The notes under the pieces were generated by a model, which made no database searches, had not been told where the DNA came from, and was given only the letters and a program-made list of their open reading frames with translations. Shown piece by piece: positions 1 through 10,370 of a stretch of DNA of 64,000 bases. The position numbers were made by a program, and so were the translations under genes. The stretch lies in contig NZ_JAFCJJ010000020.1 in the NCBI RefSeq assembly GCF_018131015.1, positions 1 to 64,000 of the forward strand. Reading direction: 5' to 3'. How positions within the stretch are numbered: the stretch's first letter is position 1; each line of letters starts with the position of its first letter. This DNA comes from Bradyrhizobium diazoefficiens (lineage in GTDB: Bacteria > Pseudomonadota > Alphaproteobacteria > Rhizobiales > Xanthobacteraceae).

Positions 1-73
1 CCGCACATATGGATGCAAGCGATCCGATCAAATCTCTCAAAGCTCTTGTGCCACGGGGGCCGTCCACATATGG

Positions 74-93
74 GTCCTGGCTTTCGCCAGGAC
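74..93 (-). terminator. hairpin downstream of the ABC transporter operon
   Basis: An 8-bp perfect stem (gtcctggc / gccaggac) with a 4-base loop lies just past the stop codon of the fused ATPase gene. No T-run follows, so it may instead be one of the short palindromic elements common between genes in Rhizobiales. Confidence 0.4.
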
Positions 94-97
94 GACG

Positions 98-1761
<1,664 letters not shown>

Positions 1762-1762
<1 letters not shown>

Positions 1763-2649
1763 CACTTGCCCTCCCGCTGCTTCATGCGGGGATCGAGGGC
1801 GTCGCGGGCGGCGTCGCCGATCAGGTTGATGCTGAGGATGGCGATCGAGAGCAGCAGGCCCGGCCAGAAGATCAGCGTCGGCTTGAGCTGAAAATACTGG
1901 CGGCCCTCGGCCATGATGTTGCCCCAGGTCGGCGTCTCCGGCGAGATGCCGGCGCCGAGGAAGGAGAGGATCGCCTCGGTGAGGATGGCGGACGCGCAGA
2001 CATAGGTGCCTTGCACGATCAGCGGCGCGACCGTGTTCGGCATCAGATGCCGCCACATGATCTTGGGCAGGCTGGAGCCGACCGAGATCGCAGCCTCGAC
2101 GTAAGGCTCCTCGCGCGCCGACAGCACGACCGAGCGCACCAGGCGCGCCACGCGCGGGATCTCCGGGATCGTGATCGCGACCAGCACGGTCCAGATGCCG
2201 GCCCCCGACAGCGACACCACGGCGATCGCGAGCAGGATGCTCGGCATCGCCATCAGGCCGTCCATGACGCGCATCAGGATGGCATCGACCAGCTTGAAGA
2301 AGCCGGAGACGAGGCCGATCGCAAGCCCGATGGCGATCGAGAGGATCGCGGCGCCGATGCCGATCAACAGCGAGATGCGGCCGCCATAGATGACGCGCGA
2401 TAGGAGGTCACGACCGTAGGCGTCGGTACCGAGCAGGAACTGCGCCGAGGCGGGCTTGAGCCGCTGCGACGGCGCCAGCAGGATCGGGTCGTGCGGCGCG
2501 ATCAGCGGGGCCAGGATCGAGATCAGCACGATCAGCGCGAGGCACACCGTGGCGGCCGCGATGATCGGCGTCGAGGTGAGGAATCCGAGGCGCGGCCGCA
2601 GCGGCGACGTGATCGGAATCGAGGACTGGGGAAGGCTATCGACCGACAT
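1762..2649 (-). CDS. ABC transporter permease, DppC/OppC family
   Basis: A 295-aa inner-membrane permease. A cytoplasmic N-terminus and first membrane helix (about residues 33-50) are followed by the OppC-type N-terminal region (LAPSQRLKPASAQ, then LGTDAYGRDLLSR) and a typical binding-protein-dependent permease core with an EAA-like loop (VEAAISVGSS). Length fits the family. It starts 12 bases downstream of the partner permease and shares one base with the ATPase start, so the three are one transcript. The substrate is not readable from the sequence; family members carry di/oligopeptides, nickel or opines. Confidence 0.93.
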
Positions 2650-2661
2650 TCTCGTCCTTCC

Positions 2662-3603
2662 TCAGTACCGGATCCGTGGATCGAGAAGCGTGTAGGCGAC
2701 GTCGATCAGGAGATTGACCACGACATAGATCAGCGAGGTCAACAGGATCATCGCCTGGATCACCGGGTAGTCGCGCGCCAGCACGGCATCGACGGTGAGA
2801 CGGCCAATGCCGGGGATGTTGAACACGCTTTCGGTGACGACGACGCCGGAGATCAGGAGGGCAAAGCCGGTGCCGATCACCGTGATTACGGGCACGGCGG
2901 CATTGCGCAGCGCGTGCCGCATCATCACCGCGACCTCGCCGATGCCTTTCGCGCGCGCGGTGCGGACGTAATCCTCGCCGAGCACGTCAAGCATCGCCGC
3001 GCGCGTCATGCGTGCGATCAGAGCGACATAGATGAAGGACAGCGCGCAGGTCGGCAGGATCATGCGCTCGAAGAACGGGCCGAAGCCGTTCGAGATGCTC
3101 TTGAAGCCCTGCACCGGCACCCAGCGCAGGTCGATCGCGAACACCTGGATCAGGATGTAGCCGACCACGAACACCGGCACCGAGAAGCCGAGCACGGAAA
3201 GACCCATCACGCAGCGGTCGATCCAGGTGCCGTGCTTCCAGGCCGCGATGACGCCCAGGGGGACCGCGACCGCGACGGCAAGGATGATGGTCGACAGCGC
3301 CAGCGAGATCGACGGCTCGACGCGCTGGCTGATCATCTTGATGACCGGCAGGTTGGAAATCAGGGAGGTTCCGAGATCGCCGTGCAGGAGCTTGTTCACC
3401 CAGGTGATGAACTGCACGATCAGCGGCTCATTGAGGCCGAGCGAGGCGCGGATGCGCTCCAGCCGCTCCGGCGTGGCGTTGTCGCCGGCGAGGATCGCGG
3501 CGGGGTCACCCGGGGTGAGGCGCAGCAACAGGAAGACGAACAGCGCGACCACGCCCATCACCGGGATGGCGGCCAGAATTCGGCGAAGCAGATATCCGAG
3601 CAA
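2662..3603 (-). CDS. ABC transporter permease, DppB/OppB family
   Basis: A 313-aa inner-membrane permease, the partner of the DppC-type gene that follows. It begins with the family's first helix (MLGYLLRRILAAIPV) and the RLTPGDPA motif. It contains the EAA loop (DYVRTARAKGIGE) and ends with the LLDPRIRY tail that is nearly invariant in DppB/OppB proteins. It lies 165 bases after the M20 peptidase gene on the same strand. It would form the heterodimeric channel with the second permease. Confidence 0.94.
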   Translation of the reverse strand: MLGYLLRRILAAIPVMGVVALFVFLLLRLTPGDPAAILAGDNATPERLERIRASLGLNEPLIVQFITWVNKLLHGDLGTSLISNLPVIKMISQRVEPSISLALSTIILAVAVAVPLGVIAAWKHGTWIDRCVMGLSVLGFSVPVFVVGYILIQVFAIDLRWVPVQGFKSISNGFGPFFERMILPTCALSFIYVALIARMTRAAMLDVLGEDYVRTARAKGIGEVAVMMRHALRNAAVPVITVIGTGFALLISGVVVTESVFNIPGIGRLTVDAVLARDYPVIQAMILLTSLIYVVVNLLIDVAYTLLDPRIRY

Positions 3604-3768
3604 GTTTGTTCCGTTTCATGAGAGTCAATCGGCGGCTGCGGTCGGGTGCCTGCCGCCAGCCTAACATTTCAGCAATTCCTGTGCCATCACGGCAACGGCC
3701 GGGACATGGCCGTCATGTTCGGCGGCGGCCGGGCATCCACGGCTTTCTTGCACTGCCTTGCCCGGCCC

Positions 3769-4899
3769 TCACTCCAGCGTGGCCAGAAGTCCTGCCATCA
3801 GGCGGCCGCGCTCGGCGAGGCTGTCAACCTCGATGTGCTCGTCCAGCGTGTGCGCATTGGCGCCGCGCACGCCCAGGCCGTCGAGCGTCGCAATCCCCAT
3901 CGCGCCGGTGAAGTTGCCGTCGGAGCCGCCGCCGGCGCTGGCATGCGGCAACTCGGCGCCGAGCGATTTGGCGATGCCGCGCGCCTTTTCATAAAGCGCC
4001 AGGGTGCCTGCGTCCGGCTCCCATACCGGACGCGTGACGCCGCGCGTCACCTTGAAGGTGACGTCGTTGCTGGTGCCCGAGAGCGCCAGCATCCGTTCGA
4101 CGCCGCGGTCGAGATCGGCCTGGCGCTTGGCCATGGACAGCGCCTCGCCGATGCAGGTCGTGGCAACGCAATTGACCCATTGACCGCCATGCACGACGCC
4201 CACGGAAAAGGTGCAGTCCTCGGTCGTCATCGCGTCGATCGCGAGGACCTGCCGCGCCATCTCGCGGATCGCCGACCGCCCGGAGGACAGCGTCGCGCCG
4301 GCATGGCTCGGCCGGCCCGTGGCCTCGAGATTGAAGCGGGCGATGGCGTAGCGGCCGGTCACGACGCCGTTGTCGGCCCGGCCGGGTTCGGGCACCAGCA
4401 CGTATTTGTTGCGCGCGGCCTCGGCCTCGATGATGTCCCGCGTCGAGGGCGTGCCGACTTCCTCGTCCGGTGTGAACAGCACGGTGACCGGCAGGGGCGT
4501 CGTGAAGGTGGCGCGGATCAACTGGCGGATCGCCTCCAGCGCAAGATAGTTCCCGCCCTTCATGTCGAAGATGCCGGGGCCGTAGCACTTGTTGCCGTCG
4601 CGCCGCCATTGCAGCTTCTCGATGGTGCCGACGGGATGGACGGTGTCCATATGTCCGGCGATCAGGATGCCCGGTTCGCCCTGCCGTGGATGCGGAAATC
4701 GCGCGCGGACCACGCCGCCAAAACCTTGCCGGCCCGCGATGCGCTCGATCGTCGCACCCATGATGGCCATATCCCGCGCCGCGAGATCGAGCATGCGGTT
4801 CACGGCGCTCGCGTCCCAGGTCGGGCTTTCGCATTCGACCCAGCCGCGCAGGCCCTGCAGCATGGTCTCGGAATCGAAGGGGAGATTGGCTGGATTCAT
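3769..4899 (-). CDS. M20 family metallopeptidase (glutamate carboxypeptidase / CPG2-like)
   Basis: A 376-aa zinc amidohydrolase. The metal-site motifs of M20 enzymes are in order: GHMDTVHP, FDMKGGN, the catalytic pair in PDEEVG, and the late His in NAHTLDEH. GRPSHAG marks the lid/dimerisation domain. No signal peptide is seen, so it is probably cytoplasmic. I start it at the ATG at 4899 (MNPANLPF), because the 37 codons upstream look non-coding. It leads the permease operon on the minus strand and is divergent from the binding protein. A plausible role is cleaving an imported peptide or N-acyl amino acid. The exact substrate is unknown. Confidence 0.9.
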   Translation of the reverse strand: MNPANLPFDSETMLQGLRGWVECESPTWDASAVNRMLDLAARDMAIMGATIERIAGRQGFGGVVRARFPHPRQGEPGILIAGHMDTVHPVGTIEKLQWRRDGNKCYGPGIFDMKGGNYLALEAIRQLIRATFTTPLPVTVLFTPDEEVGTPSTRDIIEAEAARNKYVLVPEPGRADNGVVTGRYAIARFNLEATGRPSHAGATLSSGRSAIREMARQVLAIDAMTTEDCTFSVGVVHGGQWVNCVATTCIGEALSMAKRQADLDRGVERMLALSGTSNDVTFKVTRGVTRPVWEPDAGTLALYEKARGIAKSLGAELPHASAGGGSDGNFTGAMGIATLDGLGVRGANAHTLDEHIEVDSLAERGRLMAGLLATLE

Positions 4900-5169
4900 G
4901 GGAGGCTCTCTCAGGCTTGCGAAAGATGGAACGTACATTGCATCTGCGAAGGCAGGACAAGCGGATAGGTGTTGTAGAGCTAAACCGATCCTTGTGGAGC
5001 CCGCGCACACGCCGCGACGGGCTGCAACGAAACCGGATTGACGCGCTCAAGACTGTCTGCAAGTCTCGAAAGATAAAGGCATTGCATGAGGTTAGTTCGC
5101 CCAAGGAACGAACCGAATGCTCAACCAATAACCCGCCTTTGAACAGTTTCACGTCAGGAGAAACTTTCT

Positions 5170-6777
5170 ATGTTGAGCTTGATGCGCCGGGGGCGTCGCA
5201 CCTTCGCCTCCAAACTTGCGCTGTCAGTCGCCGCGCTTTCGGTCGGACTGGCCTCACCGGTGCTTGCGGCTGGCAAGACCATCACCGCGGTGATGCATTC
5301 GGATCTGCGCATCATCGATCCGATCTTCACCACCGCCTACATCACGCGTGATCATGGCTACATGATCTACGACACGCTGATCGCCACCGACTCGAATTTC
5401 AAGATCCAGCCGCAGATGGCGGACTGGAAGATCTCCGACGACAAGCTCACCTACACCTTCACGCTGCGCGACGGCCTGAAATGGCATGACGGCGCACCGG
5501 TGACGGCGGAGGACTGCGTCGCCTCGCTGAAGCGCTGGGCCGCGGTCGACGGCATGGGCCAGAAGCTGATGGACTTCACCGCCAGCATCGAGGCGACCGA
5601 CGCCAAGACCATCACGCTGAAGCTGAAGGAGCCCTACGGCCTCGTGCTGGACTCGATCGGCAAGCCCTCTTCCCGCGTCGCCTTCATGATGCCGAAGCGC
5701 CTCGCCGAGACGCCGCCGGACAAGCAGATCCCCGAGCAGATCGGTTCCGGCCCGTTCAAGTTCGTGCAGGGCGAATTCCAGCCGGGCGTGAAGGCGGTCT
5801 ACGCCAAGAACACCGACTATGTGCCGCGCAAGGAGCCGTCGAGCTGGACCTCGGGCGGCAAGGTGGCGAAGGTCGACCGCGTCGAGTGGGTGACGATGCC
5901 CGACGCGCAGACCGCGGTGAACGCGCTGCAGTCCGGCGACATCGACTTCATGGAGAATCCGCCCTGGGACATGCTCCCGATTCTCGAGGGCAATGCCGAC
6001 CTCAAGCTCGAGGTGCTGAACAAGTTCGGCTACCAGACGCTCGGCCGCATGAACTTCCTGCATCCGCCGTTCGACAATCCGAAGATCCGCCGCGCGGCGC
6101 TGCTGGCAATGAGCCAGAAGGACGTGCTCGATGCGCTGGTCGGCAATCCCAAGTACTACAAGGTGTGCGGCGCGTTCTTCATCTGCGACACGCCGTTCGC
6201 GACCGACGTCGGCTCCGAGACACTGGTCAAGGGCGGGGGCCTCGCGGAAGCCAAGAAGCTGCTCGCCGAGTCCGGCTATGACGGCACGCCCGTCGTGATC
6301 ATGGCGCCGGGCGACGTCGTGACGCTGAAGGCGCAGCCGGTCGTCGCGGCCCAGCAACTGCGCGAGGCCGGCTTCAAGGTCGACCTGCAGGCGACCGACT
6401 GGCAGACGGTGGTGAGCCGCCGCGCCAGCCAGAAGCCGCCGAAGGAGGGCGGCTGGAACATGTTCTTCACCAACTGGGTCAGCGCCGACGTCTCCAACCC
6501 GATCTCCAATCTGTCGGTCGGCGGTCAGGGCAAGAAGGGCTGGTTCGGCTGGGCGGAAAACGCCAAGATCGAGAAGCTCAAGGAAGACTTCGTCCGCGCG
6601 GCCTCGCTCGACGATCAGAAGAAGATCGCGACCGAGATCCAGAAGGAAGCCTACGACCAGGTGATCTACGTGCCGCTCGGCCAGTATCTGGCGCCGAGCG
6701 CATGGCGGAAGTCGCTGACCGGGGTGCTCGACGGCCCGGCGACCCCGATCTTCTGGAATATCGACAAGTCCGAGTAA
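5170..6777 (+). CDS. ABC transporter substrate-binding protein, family 5 (DppA/OppA type)
   Basis: A 535-aa periplasmic solute-binding protein. It has a basic N-terminus, a hydrophobic stretch and a likely signal peptidase site near LASPVLAAG (about residue 34). The SBP family 5 core follows, with GLKWHDGAPVTAEDC, IGSGPFKF and the conserved lobe sequences to the end. An upstream ribosome site (caggag) sits 8 bases before the ATG. It is divergent from the peptidase-permease-ATPase operon, which it surely serves, and is followed by a strong hairpin terminator. Ligand unknown. Confidence 0.95.
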   Translation: MLSLMRRGRRTFASKLALSVAALSVGLASPVLAAGKTITAVMHSDLRIIDPIFTTAYITRDHGYMIYDTLIATDSNFKIQPQMADWKISDDKLTYTFTLRDGLKWHDGAPVTAEDCVASLKRWAAVDGMGQKLMDFTASIEATDAKTITLKLKEPYGLVLDSIGKPSSRVAFMMPKRLAETPPDKQIPEQIGSGPFKFVQGEFQPGVKAVYAKNTDYVPRKEPSSWTSGGKVAKVDRVEWVTMPDAQTAVNALQSGDIDFMENPPWDMLPILEGNADLKLEVLNKFGYQTLGRMNFLHPPFDNPKIRRAALLAMSQKDVLDALVGNPKYYKVCGAFFICDTPFATDVGSETLVKGGGLAEAKKLLAESGYDGTPVVIMAPGDVVTLKAQPVVAAQQLREAGFKVDLQATDWQTVVSRRASQKPPKEGGWNMFFTNWVSADVSNPISNLSVGGQGKKGWFGWAENAKIEKLKEDFVRAASLDDQKKIATEIQKEAYDQVIYVPLGQYLAPSAWRKSLTGVLDGPATPIFWNIDKSE

Positions 6778-6815
6778 GGCGGGGGCACTTCGCCTCTATC
6801 TGCCCGTCAATCCCG

Positions 6816-6841
6816 CGGCGCCGCTGTCATCAGCGGCGCCG
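6816..6841 (+). terminator. intrinsic terminator after the binding-protein gene
   Basis: An 11-bp perfect GC-rich stem (cggcgccgctg / cagcggcgccg) with a tcat loop, 38 bases after the stop codon and followed by a short T-rich stretch. Confidence 0.75.
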
Positions 6842-6993
6842 TTGTCATATGCCGGCAGGGCGAAAAGACGGGGGAGCCTTTAACTCTTTCAGTTTCCGGT
6901 TGTTGCTATTTGTTTCGGTCCTGAACTAAATGCGGCGTCTGCACGCATCAGTTTGAATTGACCCATTTGCCGTTCGATTTTGCATTCCAGGCC

Positions 6994-8592
6994 ATGGCCG
7001 CACGCTCCGAGCGGTCGCCGGCAAGATGGCGCCGGCCGTTCCTGCATTGGCTCGACGGCGTCGAGACCGGCTGGGCCGTGCCGCTGCTGCTGGTTGCTTT
7101 CGTCGCGATCTGGACGCTCTATCTCGTCATCGCCTATGCGGGCGGCGGTCTCCACCCCGACACGCTCGAGGCCTGGAGCCTGGGGCGGCATTTTGCCTGG
7201 GGATCCTACAAGCATCCGCCTCTGATCGGGTGGACGACGGAGGTCTGGACCTCCGTCTTTCCGCTCCGCGACTGGTCGCTGCAGTTGATGGCGATGACGA
7301 ATGCCGGGCTCGCGCTGTTCTTCGTCGACCGGGTCTCACGGCTGTTTACCACCGGGCACAAGCGCATCCTGGTGCTGCTGCTCCTGATGCTGACGCCGGC
7401 CTATCAGTTCCACGCGCAGCGCTTCAATGCCAATTCAGTGCTGCTCGCGGTCTGGCCGCTCGCGACCTGGTGCTTCCTGCGCGCGTTCGAGACCCGCAGC
7501 GCGTTCTGGTCGGCCGCGGCGGGATGCTCCACGGCGCTGGCGATGGTCGGCAAGTATTATTCGGTGTTCCTGGTCGCAAGCTTCGCATTGGCCGCACTGG
7601 CGCATCCGGTGCGACGCGCCTATTTCACCTCCGCCTCGCCCTGGATATCGACCGCCACCGGGCTCGCCGTGCTGTCGCCGCACCTCTACTGGCTGCTGAC
7701 GACGGGGGCCTCGACCTTCACCTATGCGCTGACGCATGCCAACGGCGATGCCATGAGCGCGCTCGCTGAAGTCAGGAGTTTCCTGCTGGGGCTCGCGGCG
7801 GCGATGAGCGTGGCGGCGGTGCTGTGGGTCCTGATCGCAGGCACGCGGCTGAAGCAGTTGCCGGCCGACTTCGCCGCGATGAGCCCGGGCCTGCGTCTTC
7901 TCTTCTACGTCGCGGTCGGCACCGTCGTCTTGCCGGTCCTGACGTCGCTGGCGATAGGCACGGATCTGCCGTCACTGTGGGCCCTGCAAGGGCTGTTCCT
8001 GGTCGTCGTGCTGATCGTGTGCGGCACAGGCTATCCGATCGAGCGCTTCTACACCGTCAACCTCTCGGTGACCGTCGCCGCCGTCGCGCTTGCGGCCGTC
8101 CTGATCGCGGCCCCGATCCACGCGGTCCACCGCAACACACACGGCTATGAAGAGGGCCGGAATTTGTACGCGCAGGCGGCGACCGAGGCGACCCGGCAAT
8201 GGCGCGAATTCACCGGCCAGCCGCTCGGCGCCGTGGGCGGCGACGATGCGCTGGCCTTCGCGACAGCCTTCTACAGCCCGGATCATCCGCATTACACGCC
8301 CCGGTTCGACGACCAGTACACCTGGGGATTGTCACGCAAGGACACACTCCACCGCGGCCTGGCCGCACTGTGCTTCAAGGGCCAGGACTACTGCATCAGA
8401 TGGATGGACTGGCTTGAGCCGCGAACCAGCCGCTCGGTCAGGCGCGAGTTCACCGTTCAGGCGTCGCTGTGGGGCAGGCCCGGCCTCAGCCGGGAGGTCG
8501 TCGTGCTGATGGTTCCGCCGGGGTCAGCCGAAACGACAGTGCCGCAAAGCTCTGCGGACGATTTCAGCGCCAGCAAGCGCACCACCGAATAA
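6994..8592 (+). CDS. glycosyltransferase family 39-like integral membrane protein (ArnT/PMT type)
   Basis: A protein of about 532 aa with many membrane helices. After a short cytoplasmic N-terminus there is a first helix (about residues 25-45), an acidic loop with HPDTLEAWS, and the segment YKHPPLIGW, which resembles the lipid-linked sugar-binding loop of GT-C enzymes. More than ten hydrophobic segments are visible, then a soluble C-terminal domain of about 150 aa. Such proteins transfer a sugar from a polyprenyl-phosphate donor to lipid A or another envelope acceptor. Start is uncertain: an in-frame TTG at 6958 is possible, but I prefer the ATG at 6994. Neither has a good ribosome site. Confidence 0.8.
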   Translation: MAARSERSPARWRRPFLHWLDGVETGWAVPLLLVAFVAIWTLYLVIAYAGGGLHPDTLEAWSLGRHFAWGSYKHPPLIGWTTEVWTSVFPLRDWSLQLMAMTNAGLALFFVDRVSRLFTTGHKRILVLLLLMLTPAYQFHAQRFNANSVLLAVWPLATWCFLRAFETRSAFWSAAAGCSTALAMVGKYYSVFLVASFALAALAHPVRRAYFTSASPWISTATGLAVLSPHLYWLLTTGASTFTYALTHANGDAMSALAEVRSFLLGLAAAMSVAAVLWVLIAGTRLKQLPADFAAMSPGLRLLFYVAVGTVVLPVLTSLAIGTDLPSLWALQGLFLVVVLIVCGTGYPIERFYTVNLSVTVAAVALAAVLIAAPIHAVHRNTHGYEEGRNLYAQAATEATRQWREFTGQPLGAVGGDDALAFATAFYSPDHPHYTPRFDDQYTWGLSRKDTLHRGLAALCFKGQDYCIRWMDWLEPRTSRSVRREFTVQASLWGRPGLSREVVVLMVPPGSAETTVPQSSADDFSASKRTTE

Positions 8593-8593
8593 A

Positions 8594-8638
8594 GCATGAT
8601 CCGGAAAAGTGCGAAGCGGTTTTCCGAAAAGATCATGC
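8594..8638. repeat. Rhizobiales-type interspersed palindromic repeat
   Basis: Imperfect palindrome with outer arms gcatgatc / gatcatgc and inner arms cggaaaa / ttttccg around a gtgcgaagcgg centre. I recognise this as an abundant intergenic element of Bradyrhizobium and relatives. Only one copy is seen in this window. Confidence 0.7.
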
Positions 8639-8651
8639 GTAAACAATAGCC

Positions 8652-8691
8652 TAAAGCGCGATGACGATCTTCCCAATCTCATCGCGCTTTA
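8652..8691. terminator. bidirectional hairpin between convergent genes
   Basis: A 13-bp perfect stem (taaagcgcgatga / tcatcgcgcttta) with a 14-base loop. It separates the GT39-like gene from the convergent small protein gene. A-rich and T-rich ends on both strands suit a terminator working in both directions. It abuts the palindromic repeat and could be part of that element. Confidence 0.55.
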
Positions 8692-8699
8692 GCTTGCGC

Positions 8700-8837
8700 T
8701 CAGCAGTGGCTGTCGCGCACCTGCTCGAGCCCGTCGTTTGCGAAGGGCGGGTTGAAGGCGGCATGTCCTTCATGCGGCTCCGCGCGTTTGGCCGGCTGCC
8801 GATCCGGGGTTTGGTCTTCTGTGCGATCAGGTTCCAT
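8700..8837 (-). CDS. hypothetical 45-aa protein
   Basis: A short hydrophilic reading frame (starts MEPDRTEDQT, ends EQVRDSHC) 53 bases downstream of the exporter gene on the same strand. A GAGAG stretch sits upstream of the ATG. An in-frame earlier ATG (MQQDREPP) would lengthen it by 8 residues. It has no membrane segment and no motif I recognise. Support is its protein-like composition and its position after the exporter and before a hairpin terminator. It could be chance. Confidence 0.4.
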   Translation of the reverse strand: MEPDRTEDQTPDRQPAKRAEPHEGHAAFNPPFANDGLEQVRDSHC

Positions 8838-8890
8838 GGGGGGCTCTCGATCTTGCTGCATGACAACATCAGGAGACGCCGCGAAGTTCC

Positions 8891-10141
8891 TCACGCGACG
8901 GGACGATGATGCGGCTTGAACAGCCGTCCCTTCTCCACCACCAGCACGATCGCGAGCGCCGCCAGCGTGGACAGGAAGAAGCCGGTTGCGAACGGCAGCA
9001 GCGTGCCGTCGAAACTCTGGCCGATGACCATGCCGACGACGATGCCGACGAGCGTCGTGATCGAGCCATAGAGCGATGAGGCGGTGCCGGCGATGTGACC
9101 CTGCGGCTCCATCGCGAGCGCGGTGAAATTGGCGACCATCATGCCGAACGAGAACATCATCAGGGCGGACAGCACCATGAACAGCGGAAGCGGCAGCATG
9201 TTCAGGCTCTCGGTGATGAGCATGACGCCGGCCACCACCGCGTAGAGCGTCAGCGCGCCGTGCGAGATTACGCGCATGCCGAGCCGGCCGACCAGCCGCG
9301 CATTGAGGAAGCCGGCGATCGCCGTGCCGAAAGCGATCGCGGCGAAGGCGAGCGGGAAATAGCGGCCGAGATGATAGATGTCGGTGAAGACCTGCTGCGC
9401 CGAGAACACGAAGGCGAACAGCGCGCCGATCACGCACCCTGCGGCCAGGGCATAGCCGATGGTCTGGCGATGGGTGATGGTCTGCCGGAACGCGCTCAGC
9501 ACGTCGGTGGGCGCGAGCGAGCGGCGCTCGCTTTCCGGCAGGGTCTCGGGCAGCCGCAACACGCTCCAGGCGAGCGCGAGCAGCCCGTAGAGCATCAGTA
9601 CCACGAAGATGCCGCGCCACTGCGTGACCAGCAGCACCGCCTGCCCGAACGAGGGTGCGATCACGGGCACGGCGATGAACACCATCATCGCGAGCGACAT
9701 CACGCTCGCCATGCGGCGGCCGACATAGCAGTCGCGCACGATCGAGGTCGCGATCACGCGGGTCGCCGCGGTGCCGAAGCCCTGGAGCGCGCGGGCGAGC
9801 AGCAGCGTCTCGAACGAGGGCGCGGCGATCGCCAGCACGCTCGCCACCGCGTAGACCGTCATGCCGCCGAGCAGCACCGGCCGCCGGCCGAACCGGTCCG
9901 ACAGCGGCCCCATGATGAACTGGCCCGCGCCGAAGCCGATCAGGAAGGTGGACAGCACGAGCTGGAGATGGTTGGCGACGGCAATGCCGAAGCTTGTCCC
10001 GATGTTGGGCAGCGCCGGTAGCATCATGTCCATCGCGAGCGGATTGAGCGCCATGATGGACGCGATCACGATGACGAATTCGAAAAAGCCCATCGGGCGG
10101 TGTCCCGAGGACACCCAGCTGTCGGCATTGACGTCGGACAA
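8891..10141 (-). CDS. Bcr/CflA-type MFS multidrug exporter
   Basis: A 416-aa major facilitator with twelve predicted membrane helices. The Bcr/CflA hallmarks are present: NPLAMDMMLPALP at the first helix, the loop 2-3 motif GPLSDRFGRRPVLLGG, and RALQGFGTAATRVIA in helix 4. These drug/proton antiporters export antibiotics or metabolites. The start is a TTG at 10141 preceded by AGGTGA; the first in-frame ATG is 16 codons later and would cut off normal N-terminal sequence. It is divergent from the GT87-like gene across about 230 bases. Confidence 0.9.
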   Translation of the reverse strand: MSDVNADSWVSSGHRPMGFFEFVIVIASIMALNPLAMDMMLPALPNIGTSFGIAVANHLQLVLSTFLIGFGAGQFIMGPLSDRFGRRPVLLGGMTVYAVASVLAIAAPSFETLLLARALQGFGTAATRVIATSIVRDCYVGRRMASVMSLAMMVFIAVPVIAPSFGQAVLLVTQWRGIFVVLMLYGLLALAWSVLRLPETLPESERRSLAPTDVLSAFRQTITHRQTIGYALAAGCVIGALFAFVFSAQQVFTDIYHLGRYFPLAFAAIAFGTAIAGFLNARLVGRLGMRVISHGALTLYAVVAGVMLITESLNMLPLPLFMVLSALMMFSFGMMVANFTALAMEPQGHIAGTASSLYGSITTLVGIVVGMVIGQSFDGTLLPFATGFFLSTLAALAIVLVVEKGRLFKPHHRPVA

Positions 10142-10370
10142 GGCGGCTCACCTGTGAATTTCAGGAGGCTTTATCTACGGTCCATGCTGCGTTGCACAAC
10201 CCACGTTTCGGGATGGGAGCTAGGCAGGGGTGTGGCGGACACCATTCGGTGAGGCTGCCGTTCGGCACCGGCGCGCCGGGTGGGGGGCAGGAAACCCTGC
10301 GTTCACCATAAGACGGCCGCGCCATGGCCGTGGCCCATCGGAGAGATGAATCTGAAACGCCTCCTGTCCA

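Noticed and set aside
2491..4968. Long plus-strand frames opposite the permease and peptidase genes
   Set aside because: Typical GC-driven antisense frames without domain patterns or ribosome sites.
9095..10021. Plus-strand frame opposite the MFS exporter
   Set aside because: Extreme His/Arg/Glu composition; shadow of the exporter.
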